In this document: positions 24,715-35,718 of the stretch, one piece after another
How the letters are laid out: each line of letters opens with the position of its first letter
Numbering within the stretch: position 1 is the first letter of the stretch
From: Acestrorhynchus altus
Lineage: Eukaryota; Chordata; Actinopteri; Characiformes; Acestrorhynchidae
Direction of reading: 5' to 3'
DNA: 64,000 nucleotides
NCBI GenBank assembly: GCA_034509495.1
Contig: CM067525.1
Coordinates: 3,023,280 to 3,087,279 of the forward strand
The notes under the pieces: generated by a model
The model's input: only the letters and a program-made list of their open reading frames with translations
What the model was told of the DNA's origin: nothing
The model's database searches: none
Made by a program: the position numbers and the translations under genes

Positions 24715-25005
24715 CATTATTGATGGTGGAGAATGGTGGTGTTCGGTGGAGAATGATGGTGTTTGATGGAGTATTATGATACTTGGCAGACAACAGCTGT
24801 GTTTGGTGGAGATCGGTGGTGTTTGCTGGAGAAAGATGGTATTTAATGAAGAATACTGGTGTTTGCTGGAGAAAGACGGTATTTAATGAAGAGTACTGGT
24901 GTTTGGTGGAGAATGGTGGTGTTTGGTGTGTAGAATTATGATCTTTGGTGGGAATACTGGTGTTGAGTGGAGAATGGTGGTGTTGGAGAATGAAGATGTT
25001 TGACA
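24715..25005 (+). repeat. Degenerate minisatellite, GGTGTTTGGTGGAGAATGGT motif
   Basis: About a dozen imperfect units of 18-30 bp (GGTGGAGAATGGTGGTGTT and variants). The reverse complement of the motif forms the array at 53,030-53,345. Confidence 0.8.
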
Positions 25006-26025
25006 ATTAGGAGTTCAAATGAAGAAAGTGAGTAATTGTCTGTGCAAAACAGCTACTTCAGAAGCTTCTGGAGAAGTTGTGATGTACGGGAGAGAGAAAG
25101 CGGTCCTCCACCTGCTGGATATGGCGTGTAGGCCTTCGCTGTCATTTGAAAGAACGGTCTGTGGTGTATTAAGGGCAGTGGTTTCTTATTCATCAAAGAA
25201 AAAAGCAGGAGAACGTAAGTGCAACCTGAGTTGATTGGTCTGCTGTCTGTGCTCTTATTGATTTTTCTGTGCGTTAGCATGGACAGCAAAGTGCACTGCC
25301 TGCTCAGATGAGGAGCGGAGGCAGCGTGTAACTCTATACACTCGTGAAACTTTCACAGAACCTCATTTCAGGTCGGGTCAATTGATTTTATTGCCCTTCC
25401 TCCAAAGCGGGATACGTTGGAATGAGGTGCTATTCTTCACATTACAAAGGGCTGTGTAGAGCAGAATGCAGATGTATGACATGACCGTGTCTACACAGGA
25501 CAGGAAACACAAAGGACGATGTTTATACTGGAGACATCTGTACAGGACAATGTGCTCTGGAGCAGGTTATCAAGGACGTGCATTTTTTCGTGCATCTATA
25601 AAACTGTAGAAAGAGAAAAATTAAAATGGATTTATGAGAAAATAAACGCGATTTTGCTATTATTTTAAAAATACACTCGTCTTCGCAAAAATAGTTTGGA
25701 CAACAATGAATCCTGGTGGGTAGATTTGACATTGTCGGTCACGCAAATGATTCCAGTTTCACATACGGCTGCGAATGTGACGTCAGCAAGGACCTCGTAA
25801 CTCTACCCGAATAAATAAGGCATGCTTTCCATTCTGACTCATGCTTTTGTGTTGGTAGCATGTAAATTATGCCTTAGAGAACAGTCGGAAGAGTTCGAGT
25901 TGGGTTGCATCTTATGGCTCTGGGACGTGGAATGGTGTTTTCAACGTATTGCACGCCATACTGGTTGTGCGTGGATGTGAGATCAATAACTATTGATCAT
26001 ATCAGTCTAAATTTATAATCGTTTA
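25006..26025. other. Unique sequence, no gene recognised
   Basis: CRE palindrome at 25,778. CCTGGTGGGTAGATTTGACATT at about 25,712 echoes 17,650, so part is old repeat. No exon recognised. Confidence 0.45.
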
Positions 26026-26029
26026 TTGA

Positions 26030-26110
26030 TTCTTATGACCTTCATCTTGCTTCCCAACAACACCGCAATCCCACACGTCCGTCCGTTCTATTATTTTGAT
26101 GACGAGCGCA
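26030..26110 (+). mobile_element. 3' tail fragment of a Tc1-like element
   Basis: CTTCCCAACAACACCGCAATC then CCACACGTCCGT and, further on, TTTTGATGACGAG match tails at 33,445, 40,710 and 60,275. Confidence 0.65.
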
Positions 26111-26639
26111 TAAACATAAGAGTATTTTTGCTTTATGTGATTGGATCAGAGCACAGGATTTGGGTGATGACGTGTTGCACGTGTGTGTGTGTGTGTGCGT
26201 GTGTGTGTGTGTGTGTCAGTCACACCTTCCTATCAGTAAACAGCACCCTGTTTGCTTGCTTTGCACTGAAGAGTGAAACCATCTGTGAGTGTGTTTGTGT
26301 TAAGCAAAGTGCTAGAGCCTTTCTCTTCCCCTGACAGGCAGCATCCCAGTGGTGTGTGTGAGAAGATGACAGTCTGTTCGTTTTCAGCATCCTAGTAGGA
26401 CATCTTCTGGAGGTCTAATTTGGATGCATTAATGTTTTTAAAACAACGACTTGTCAACATTTAGCCTGAAACGCACCATTCACCCTCTAGTCCCTTCATT
26501 CCGTAAAAGGAAACTAAGCTACACACATCCGCATATTGTTTATTGTGACGTCACAAAGACGAGGGATAATAATAGTTGTCCCCTAAGAGCAGATCAGGAA
26601 CCGAATCAAACAAATAGACACAAATATTATCACACATTT
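26111..26639. other. Unique sequence with a TG tract and a CRE palindrome
   Basis: TG run at about 26,179-26,217 and the 14-base palindrome TTGTGACGTCACAA at 26,543-26,556. No gene recognised. Confidence 0.45.
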
Positions 26640-27640
26640 ACTTTTTGAGGAAAACGATCCAATATTCCTGTGATCCAATGATCTGCAGATCATTTGAAGG
26701 TCAAATTGGAGTCAGGTGTTTCCAATCAATGGGAGACAATCAGGTGTGAGTGGGCGTGTCCTGTTTTTTATTTAAAGAACATGGATCTATCAAAGTCTGA
26801 TCACCGCACGAACAAACCTCAGGAGGTTTCTGAGGAGCTCAGAAGAAGAGTTGATGCTCTTCAGGCTGAAAAAGGTTGCAAAACCATCTGTAAAGAGTTT
26901 GGACTCCACTAATCCACAGATTGTGTACAAATGGGGGAAATTCAAGATCTTATCACCCTCCCCAGAAGTGCTCCACCCACAAAGATCACTCCAAGAGCAA
27001 GGTGTGGAACAGTCCTTGACCAAGGCATCTAAAGGCCTTTCTCATATTGGCTAATGTTCATGAGTCCACCGTCAGAAGAACACTGAACAACAATGGGGAG
27101 CATGGTGGGGTTGCTGCTCTCCAAAAGGAACATTTCTGCCTGCCTGCAGTTTGATTAAGATCACATGAACAAGCCAGAAGGAAGAATGGAAGGAACAATC
27201 TGAAACGAGACCAAAATAGATCTCTTTGGCTTCAGTGAGAAGCATTATGTTTGGAGAAACCTTATCCCATCTGTGACACATAGTGGTGGTAGTATTCGTG
27301 GTTTTGCTGCATCTGGGGCAGAACAGCTTGTCATCTTTGATGGAACAATGACTTCTGAAATAAACCAGCAAATTCTAAAGGAAAATGTCAGGACATGTCT
27401 CCCTGAGCTAAATCTCAAGAGAATGTGGGTCATGCAACAATAAAATGACCCAAAGCTCACACGTCGTCCTACCAAAGAAAGGTTGTGGAAGGACCTGAAG
27501 CAGCAGTTAATGGGACGACACCTACCAACGTAATAGAGTTGAAGCTGTTTAGTTTGGAGGAATGGAATAAAATTCGTACTTTTGCCCTCACAGTTACGTA
27601 ATATTGGATCATTTTCCTAAATAAATAAACGGGCAAGTGT
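26640..27640 (+). mobile_element. Tc1-like transposon, near-complete but internally decayed
   Basis: Both ends are visible: AGGAAAACGATCCAATATT near 26,648 and its inverted partner AATATTGGATCATTTTCCT near 27,600. The transposase starts MDLSKSDH, with helix-turn-helix text EVSEELRRRVDALQAEKGCK and TICKEFGLH, then a frameshift. The centre has NLIPSVTHSGGS-like sequence, and the 3' half has 'atgtgggtcatgcaacaa', where the catalytic Asp region is disrupted. Length is about 1.0 kb against the usual 1.3-1.6 kb for Tc1 elements, so it is shortened. Relatives: 36,640 (minus), 50,030 (plus), 16,363 (end only). Confidence 0.88.
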
Positions 27641-27971
27641 AATATTTGTCTCGTTTGTTTGATTTGGTTCTTATTTGCGTTTTAGGTTAAATATATGCAG
27701 GAATGTAGAACGTTGTACTTACACTGATGACAGTAAAGTACCACACAAGATCATCTCCGGACTGTGTGTTTGTGTCTGAATGTCTGTGAGTGTGTCTTTG
27801 ATCTGAAAATCTCCCTCATTTAGATCAATGAATTATTCAATATCCATATTATTTTATTCTCTCTCTCTCTCTCTCCTCTCTGTCGTTTTCACCCCTTCTC
27901 TGTTTTTCGTTGTTTCCTTGACAATCCCTTGTTCCTGAGTTTGGCCCACTTCTTCCATTGATCTTAAATCC

Positions 27972-28014
<43 letters not shown>

Positions 28015-28154
28015 GATGGTGGAGTTTATGTGGACAGCTCTCTGTGTTTTCTCCTCCTTCAGGCTTCACACACTCCCATCTCTGTGGTCACCTGCCACCC
28101 TCCATTATAATTAACACTCATACAGACTAATAACAGCAGCACAGCCAGCCTGCA

Positions 28155-28157
<3 letters not shown>
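27641..28157. other. Unique sequence with CT and GA tracts
   Basis: CT run at 27,857-27,877 and GA run at 27,974-28,016. No gene recognised. Confidence 0.6.
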
Positions 28158-28221
<64 letters not shown>

Positions 28222-28320
28222 TTTGTTTGTTTCACTTGACTGCCTGAGGAAGGGAGTTTTTATGCATGTGTGTGTATTTATCTGTATGGGTGTTTGTTTG
28301 TCCTCGTTTTGCTGCCTGAG

Positions 28321-28366
<46 letters not shown>
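28158..28366. repeat. Two TG microsatellites
   Basis: TG at 28,159-28,219 followed by (TTTG)n, and TG at 28,322-28,364. The spacer contains an imperfect duplication (CTGCCTGAGG). Confidence 0.95.
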
Positions 28367-28367
<1 letters not shown>

Positions 28368-30534
28368 TGGCGGGAGGTTATTTACGCGTGCATCCGAAGC
28401 TTCTAATTGATCACTATTTACCATTTACAGGCATGTAAACATGCACATATGCAAATGAGGCACAGATGATGGATACGTTTCGTAGTGAAGCTGTTGTCAT
28501 AGCAACAGGCACAGACGGCGATAACACCGGCACTTTGAGCAGGTTTACCGTCCACACTGCAGTGCAACTGAGCCTCAGCTGTGTAAACAGGTGAAACTGG
28601 ATTCCAGTAAATACTGGTTTGAAACCTGTAAAGCCTTTAGAAAGACAAGCATTCAGCTGCATTTATAGGTTGCTCACATTGTTGATGTAAATGTAAATGT
28701 ACACCTAGTTGTTTAGTCCTTAAAGAGAAGTACTGGCAGAAGTGTCCAGACGTGTGTCCTGGAGCATTGCTGTGAGGATTTGATTGCACCGAGGAGCATC
28801 TGTAGGGTCACGATGTTGGTTAATCATCACTCCCACATCGTCCCAGCTCCAACTATGCTTTCTGTCTTTTCAAATCTGCTCTCTGAAGTGGATCAATCTG
28901 GAAATGCTGTTTTGGAGATGTCCAGCAGAGCAGAACCTGTAGTCCAGCTGTTATATAGTACACAGGCTGCTTTTTGGTCTGCGAAACGGACCATTGTGTT
29001 CATTGATCCAGTTCGGTGCGCACCGTACCACGTAAACATTCATACCTACGATAGACCTGGACAAAATTGCAGAGGAAACATCTGAGTGTCTGTGAGGGGT
29101 GGTATTGCCTTGGAGGGCTGTGCGTACAGGCTGGTTCAGACCTAGCGTGGACGTGGACGCGGCACAGTATACGCCATGTTATCGATGTTAAGTAGCTTAA
29201 TACATAAAAGTCAAATTTCATTATTTCTGCTGGGTTATAAGATTGGTTCTCCTTCTTTAGTACTTTAACGGTGGGCAAACCATGTATTATGCATGTGTTC
29301 GGGGAGAAGGTGGCAGCGCAACTCATGCAGCCACGACCTTCTCCAATGTCTTATCCCGTGCGAATCCTAAACTTCACCGTCCTGTAGTAAAAATTGTCCC
29401 CCAGGATAAACGAATCCCGTGCACCAACAGCACATTAGGCAGGTCCTCAATGTCGTGCATCATCGGCGAATATCTAATGAGCTACTTTAAATGGCACTTA
29501 CTGAAGTCGCAGGCATTCAGGTATGCAGCCTTCCTTCGGTCTTCTCTCTGTTTATCTTCCTTTCTCTCCTTTCTCTCACCCTGTCTGACTCACTGGCTGT
29601 CACCCTGCACATGACTCATGGCAGTGAACCACTTCGTTTTCGTATAGTTGTTTGCACAACACAGTCGAGCAGCTAATACAAGCAGTTTGTTAAACAGCGT
29701 CGTTTACAGCAGGTTGATGGTTCGTCTGCTGATGCACAGATTACCTTCCGTCCGTGCTCAGTCTCTGACCTCAGGACGTGGCGGTTCACGTGTAAACGTA
29801 GTGGGTGGCCCGCACGGCGAGTGGAAGTACACGGTACAAGTTTTAATACCAGTAAATCCCGTTAAATTGAAGCTGACACTAAACTAAGCTGAATGAGACT
29901 CTAGAACGGAGTTGTGCTCGGTGATATTTTTACCCACATCCTCGTATGCCAGGATCAGTAGTGTTGATTATCTCACATCACGTCTCACAGCCACCCGAAA
30001 TGAAGCATAAACACATTTGCAAAACATTTAATCTGCTTATTTTGTGGAGCTTCACCCTGAAGCAAATCAACAGCTGTTCTTCGGCATTCTCTGCAGCCAC
30101 CGTGATCATTCGGTTCTGCTGCAGCGTTAATTACAGGGCTTACAAAGCCTGCCTTTGTAATGTTATGTATATGGTCAGACAGCTCTTGACCGCTGACCTT
30201 CTGACCGCTGTGATGGATTATAATTGAGCAGTCCCGGGTGAAATGGTTCAAGTGTGCGTCTGTGCGTGTGTGTGTGCATTAGTAACAGATGTGTGAGCTT
30301 TGTTTCTAACATAGTGGATGGGTAGAGTAAATTGAATAGGTGTTTTGAGCGTATGTGCACACGGGCCTTCGAGAGCGGAAGAGCTTTGTCTGGTTCATTT
30401 AACCCCTTAAACTGCAGTCTTATTATTCACACATTAACCTTTAAACTGTTTATCTCGGAACTCGGCTTGTGTGGAATATTTCACACATGATAAATGCTAT
30501 CCTTATTTGAGCACTTCACGAGAACTCAAACGGA
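28367..30534. other. About 2.2 kb of unique sequence, no gene recognised
   Basis: X-box-like GTTGTCATAGCAAC at 28,493. Overlapping frames of 80-110 codons at 28,780-29,900 on both strands lack domains and splice pairs. Confidence 0.5.
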
Positions 30535-30850
30535 CACGCAGTGCATCCGGAACATCCTCACAGTGCTTCACTTTTACAGTCTTATTCCAAAATAGATTCA
30601 TTTTTACCCTTAAAATTCCAATTCTAATATAAAAAACATAAGTTGAAGCACTTTGGCAGCAATTACACCCTCAAGTCTTCAAAGGTTCTCCCATTCTTCT
30701 TTGCAGAACCTTTCAAGCTCCATCAGTTGGATGGGGAGCATCGGTGCATATCTTTTAGATATCTCCAGAGATGTTCAGTCGGGTTCAAGTCTAGGCTCTG
30801 GCTGGACAAATTTGTTTTTAAGGATGATCTGACCTTCAGTTTGAAGTATT
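30535..30850 (-). mobile_element. Tc1-like relic with terminal repeat and 5' transposase-side remnant
   Basis: GCAGTGCATCCGGAACATCC then TCACAGTGCTTCAC is the outer end of a well-known fish/salmonid Tc1-like family. It joins to CAGTTGGATGGGGAGCATCG and CAGAGATGTTCAGTCGGG, CTCTGGCTGGACA, the antisense of that family's transposase. Most of the element is deleted. Confidence 0.8.
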
Positions 30851-31269
30851 GTAACTCTTTCCCCGTTCATATCGGTCACTGGGGCTTTGGTCAGCCATAT
30901 TAATAGCGTCATGTGCATGCAATCAGATCTTACGGTTCACATCTGAAATTGGCTTTAATCCAGTTTGAAAAGATCAAATTTGATGTCTACACAGCCTTGA
31001 AAAAACTGAATCTGGGTCACATTAAGACAAAAAATTAAGGCCTCAGCTTTCGCTAGGCACACTGATGTTCTCAGGAACTTTTCCGGTGTGAGAGTGAAAG
31101 ACATTCCCAGTGTACCCTGTGCCGGTAGCACTCATGAGGATACGTAGCTGGTGTATCTGGGCTGCTTCCAGTCACATTTTTCAACGGTGAAGCTTGTTCT
31201 GCTTCTCCTGAATCTGAATCTGTTCGTCCATCTGGTCTGGCTCCCTGCACAGGAACACATTCTTTCAAT
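30851..31269. other. Unique sequence, no gene recognised
   Basis: Nothing recognised; it abuts the 73-bp array. Confidence 0.45.
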
Positions 31270-32055
31270 TTTTATTCACCCTCATGAGAGACTGTAGCTC
31301 CTCCTCCGCAGTGTATGTCACAATACCTACATTTAGAGTTATTAATATTCACCCTAATGAGAGACTGTAGCTCCTCCTCCTCAGTGTATATCACGATACC
31401 TACATTTAGAGTTATTAATATTCACCCTAATGAGAGGCTGTAGCTCCGCCTCCTCAGTGTATATCACAATACCTACATTTAGAGTTATTAATATTCACCC
31501 TAATGAGAGACTGTAGCTCCTCCTCCTCAGTGTATATCACAATACCTACATTTAGAGTTATTAATATTCACCCTAATGAGAGACTGTAGCTCCTCCCCTC
31601 AGTGTATATCACGATACTTCACATTTAGAGTTATTAATATTCACCCTAATGAGAGACTGTAGCTCCTCCTCCTCAGTGTATAGTCACCATACCCACATTT
31701 AGGAGTTAAGCAACATTCACCCCAACGAGACTGTAGCTCCTCCTCCCTCAGTGTATATCACGATACCTACATTTAGAGTTATTAATATTCACCCTAACGA
31801 GAGAATGTAGCTCCTCCTCCTCAGTGTATATCACAATACCTACATTTAGAGTTATTAATATTCACCCTAATGAGAGACTGTAGCTCCTCCTCCTCAGTGT
31901 ATATCACAATACCTACATTTAGAGTTATTAATATTCACCCTAATGAGAGACTGTAGCTCCGCCTCCTCAGTGTATATCACAATACCTACATTTAGAGTTA
32001 TTAATATTCACCCTAATGAGAGACTGTAGCTCCGCCTCTATATCACAATACCTAC
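31270..32055. repeat. 73-bp minisatellite, about 10.5 units
   Basis: Unit: ATTCACCCTAATGAGAGACT, GTAGCTCCTCCTCCTCAGTG, TATATCACAATACCTACATT, TAGAGTTATTAAT. CACCCTAATG recurs at 31,350, 31,423 and 31,496. Most units are nearly identical; the ones at about 31,620-31,735 are the most diverged. The last unit is cut short at 'CCGCCTCTATATCAC'. Confidence 0.95.
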
Positions 32056-32454
32056 CTGTGGAGTTCAGGCTTTTTCTTCCTCCTCCGCATCTTTTCATGT
32101 GAAATAGCTCCTGTCCTGCAGCTTTTTGTTGTGAATCATTGGGCCTTTCCGTCTCCTCTGGAGAAATGAATACCGCTCTCATGTCTTTATGAGTAGGATC
32201 AGCCTGTCGATGGCTCGTCAATACACACACTCTGAAGCCCTGCCAACCAGCTGGAGGTCAAACACTGCTGCCCAGACGCTCACAACAACCAGACGGTGTG
32301 TGGGCTGCTCTGAAGTATATAACAGAGAACCACTTTTGACATGCTTGTATCTGAGATGTGTTCATATATGTGTGCTATTGGGGTGTTAGAGTTACATAAA
32401 TAACACACATTATATATATTTATATCGTTCAAACTTCAAACGAGAGTATTGTTT
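32056..32454. other. Unique sequence, no gene recognised
   Basis: Short frames only, no domain. AT-rich after 32,400. Confidence 0.45.
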
Positions 32455-33420
32455 ATTAACAGATCCATAAATATTAGAAACATATGATACAATTTAAACA
32501 TAAAAAATAGGGTCAGTTATTATTAAAACCCAATACTTTGTGGAATAATCCTTGTATAAGACCTGATCAGGCCGGCACAGGTCTCTGGAGTAATCTACGC
32601 TCACTCCATGCAGATCTTCTCCATGTTGTCTAGGTCCTTTGGGCATCTCTTGTGGACTTTGATCTTCCATAAGTTTTCAAAGGGTCAGGAGACTGACTAG
32701 GCCACTGCAACTCCTTGATCTTTATCCTCTTACACCAGGCCTTGGTTTTCTTGGCCGTGAGCTTGGGGTCGTTGTCCTGTTAGGAGATGAAATGACGACC
32801 CATCTTAAGATCCTTGTTGGAGGAGCCTTGTTTTAGGATGTGCCATCTTCCCATGCAGAACAGATGGCCTTGCCCCTTGGCTGAGAAGCAGCCTCACAGC
32901 ATGATGCTGCCACCACCATACTTGACTGTATGGATGGTATGCAGTGTCACCCTCTTACTAAGAAGCTTGATCTTGGTCTATTCAGACTTGAACCAGTTTG
33001 CCCTCAGTGTCCTCCAAGTGATCATGAGGAAGCATTAGACGTGCCTTTACATGATGCTTTGAAAGTAAAGGTACCGTATGAACAGTCCCTACCACCTTGT
33101 CCTTGGGTCATTCTTGACCTTTCAGTCAAGCCTGGCCTTTGCACGGGAGGAAATTTTGAAAGGTTGTCCAGGCTATGGAAGGTTAACGGTAGTTCCACAA
33201 GCCTTCCACTTCCAGATGATGCTCCCACCAGTGGAGACAGGGAGGCCCAAGTCCTTGGAAAGGGCTTTGTACCCCTTGCCAGCCTTGTGACCCTCCACGA
33301 TTTTGTATGTGATGGCCTTGAAAATCTCCTTAGTCTTTCCCATTTTGACCATGTGCTATTTACTTGTTTGGGGAGGGTCTTTTCTTTTATATACTCCACG
33401 CAGGAACGTCTGACGTCATT
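32455..33420 (-). mobile_element. Tc1-like transposon relic, most of the transposase length
   Basis: The minus strand starts near 33,346 with MGKTKEIFKAITYKIVEGHK, AGKGYKALSKDLGLPVST, the paired helix-turn-helix start typical of Tc1 transposases. Antisense phrases further on (GCATGATGCTGCCACCACCAT, GGGGTCGTTGTCCTGTTAGG) are the GGGS[VI]M and QQDND blocks. Several frameshifts break the frame. The plus-strand 203-codon frame (32,930-33,541) is its antisense shadow. Confidence 0.88.
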
Positions 33421-33500
33421 TAATGTTCCTGGTAATGTTCATCTTCCTTCCCGATGGCATTGCAATCCCACACTTCTGGGAGCAACATTTTATGAGGATG
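33421..33500 (+). mobile_element. 3' tail fragment of a Tc1-like element
   Basis: CCTTCCCGATGGCATTGCAAT then CCCACACTTCTGGG and TTTTATGAGGATGAG. It joins directly onto the minus-strand relic, so two elements are juxtaposed. Confidence 0.65.
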
Positions 33501-34559
33501 AGTATGTAAGAGTTTATCAGCAGATCTTAAACAAAGGGTGAGGACAAGAACATAGCTCCTCTGATACATGTTAAGTACTTTTTTGAAGCCACCAGTGCAT
33601 CACTAGGTGGCCTTCATGCTTGGAGGAAAGGAACCGATACCCTCTGATACATACACCAACAGACACCAGTGTCGGCCAGCAACTTTTTGATTGTGGTCAA
33701 ACACAATACAAATTTTCAATACAAATACAAACATCTGAAATTAGAGTAGCCTAGGATCTCCACATTAAACTACAAAAACCTCCCACAAAACTGGCGTAGG
33801 GTTCTGTAGGTTCTGTAGACATGAAGAGCTCATTCTGTATAGAAGAGCACAGGGCAGAATGTCTGCTCTTTAGGTGCCTGGACTGTAGAAGTGAGAGGAC
33901 TCGTCCTTGCCAGATCCCCCGTGTATCTCACACATCGTTTCGGTGGGATTAATAGTCCACAATGTTCAAATTGTAGGTTTGTACTTTTTGGTCAGTATGA
34001 CATAAAAGCGGCAGTAATTCGAACTTTCGAAAACCATTTATCTGTTTCTTTTCAGATCTGCTTATTAAATGATCCAGATTTTGTTCTATTTCGGTGGCGC
34101 TCCTTTTATTTCCACCAGTCACTGCATTCTTCAGAAGAAAGTCCTTGACCTTTTCTTTCTCTCTCTCCTATTTCTGTCGTCTTTCTTATCTGAGAGTTGT
34201 GGATGAGTCACTGCGATCTGATTTGGTCTGAATTCCTCTGCAGCTGGAGAGCAGCTTTATTGACCTGCACTGTTTTGCCTAAAATAATGTCCTTTTGTTG
34301 GATTACATAAATCACTTGATTCATCTGGCGCTAGGCAGTGGGCACATTCGTCATTTTCTTCATTTAGTCATAGATTCAGCCTTCAGTTTTTAGTCTATTT
34401 TTAGTCGTATGTTGTTTAGATGTTGTTTAGCCTGTATTCATTTATTTCATTTATGGTGGATATAATTGACAAACGTGTTTCCATCTTTAGTTCATGCCAG
34501 TAACATTAATACACAACGTTCATAATGAGAATCAATAAAGAGAAATGAAAGCTTTATTG
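33501..34559. other. Unique sequence with one dispersed repeat
   Basis: TACAAAAACCTCCCACAAAA then CTGGCGTAGGGTTCT at about 33,771 recurs in diverged form at about 51,581. No gene recognised. Confidence 0.45.
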
Positions 34560-35125
34560 AAATTTATATCAGGAGACTCATAAGCTCCACCTTCCTTTCT
34601 TCGGGCAACCATTCACTTGCCCCTGTCTGTCTTTGAAAGGCTTTACAGATGCTGCCGTCTCGCTTTTCCAGTTTGGTCCCATTGGTTTTCCAGGGGGTTG
34701 GCTCGGCTCCTGCGTTCCATACATGACAGGATGCCAAAAGGCCCAAATGTTTCGAGACCTGGTGCGACTATGGGGCCACAACACCTTCAATCCCACTATT
34801 AACCGTCAAACTGTACATCTTTGGTCAGATTAAAATGTTGCTTCATACTCCTCAGAATCTCCTGGTAGGATTGGGTTTTACTTGCTGTTCCAGTCAAATC
34901 TGGGGATTCTGTGAGCCGATGTCTGAATACGCCTGAATGCTCATCACGAAGGGGAGTGAAGGCCTCTTGCGTGCCACTGTACATATGTTGATGGTCTGCA
35001 GTTCCCTGGTGTGTTCTTTCAGAACCTGCATTGACCTCCAGAAGCAGTTACTGCCTGGAAGCGACAGGCCGACTCGTCCAACCCCTTCCTGCACACTGTG
35101 GCTTTTGACACCCAAATGCACTCGT
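34560..35125 (-). other. Unidentified minus-strand region with overlapping open frames
   Basis: Minus-strand frames of 75, 61, 72 and 60 codons follow one another in shifted frames, and an AATAAA (minus strand, 34,558-34,553) lies just after the last stop. This could be a frameshifted retrocopy or an old element. I recognise no domain, and plus-strand frames of similar length exist, so it may be chance. Confidence 0.3.
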
Positions 35126-35289
35126 TCCTTTTAGCCAATCGTTAACGACTAATGATTTAAATATTTTCCTTTGTTGTTTGGTTTAATAATGAGATGCCGA
35201 CTCAAGTTTGTGTTGATGATGTTCGTGTTGTAAGCAGGTGGGACGGGTGATTCCTGTAGCAGGTTTTGGAAACGTGATTAAGAAATCAG

Positions 35290-35346
<57 letters not shown>

Positions 35347-35648
35347 TTCTTCTCAGCTTTTAATTGTTCGTTGTTTTCACTCTTCTTCCCTCTTGCCCCG
35401 CCCCTCTGTCACGACAGCTTCTTTCTCTTTCCCCACTTTATTCTTCCCTTTCTCTCTCTCCTTTCTCGTTTCAGCTTAAGCAGATGTTGTGCATTAAGAT
35501 CAGTCCTGTATGATTCTATGAGGTTGATATTATGTGGCAAATATTAGACAGTCAGTGTTTGCGGAGCATCCGTCTGACACTGCTCTCACTGCTCTATACA
35601 AGCCTGACCTTTTAGTTCAACTCTCTCTCTCTCTCTCTCTCTCTGTAG
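35126..35648. other. Sequence upstream of exon 1, with CT tracts
   Basis: (CT)n at about 35,289-35,341 and pyrimidine-rich DNA to 35,475, then unique sequence and the CT acceptor tract at 35,621-35,644. Confidence 0.8.
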
Positions 35649-35718
35649 CTGTAGACAGTGCGGTCGCTGAGTTACAGAAGGTTGAAGAAGCGTATGACTC
35701 TGTTCAGTCGGAGATCAG
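35649..35718 (+). CDS. prkcsh: Glucosidase II beta subunit, internal exon 1 in window (coiled coil)
   Basis: Encodes the end of the coiled coil that precedes the MRH domain of glucosidase II beta, the non-catalytic ER-lumenal subunit that retains the alpha subunit and presents N-glycans for trimming of glucoses 2 and 3. The reading is A-V-D-S followed by ELQKVEEAYDSVQSEI, heptad-like and rich in Glu. The acceptor is a 24-nt CT repeat ending in GTAG. A second AG six bases later (35654) would shorten the exon to 64 nt and keep the frame. The donor is AG|GTAGGC, leaving two bases of a codon; the next exon supplies the third (AG+T, Ser). An upstream donor leaving one base is required, but no such exon was recognised in the preceding 35 kb. 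Alone the exon is too short to identify; the call rests on in-frame joining to the next three exons. Confidence 0.85.

Noticed and set aside
32930..33541. 203-codon plus-strand open frame
   Set aside because: It is antisense to a minus-strand Tc1 transposase relic, whose HTH and catalytic-block remnants explain the sequence.
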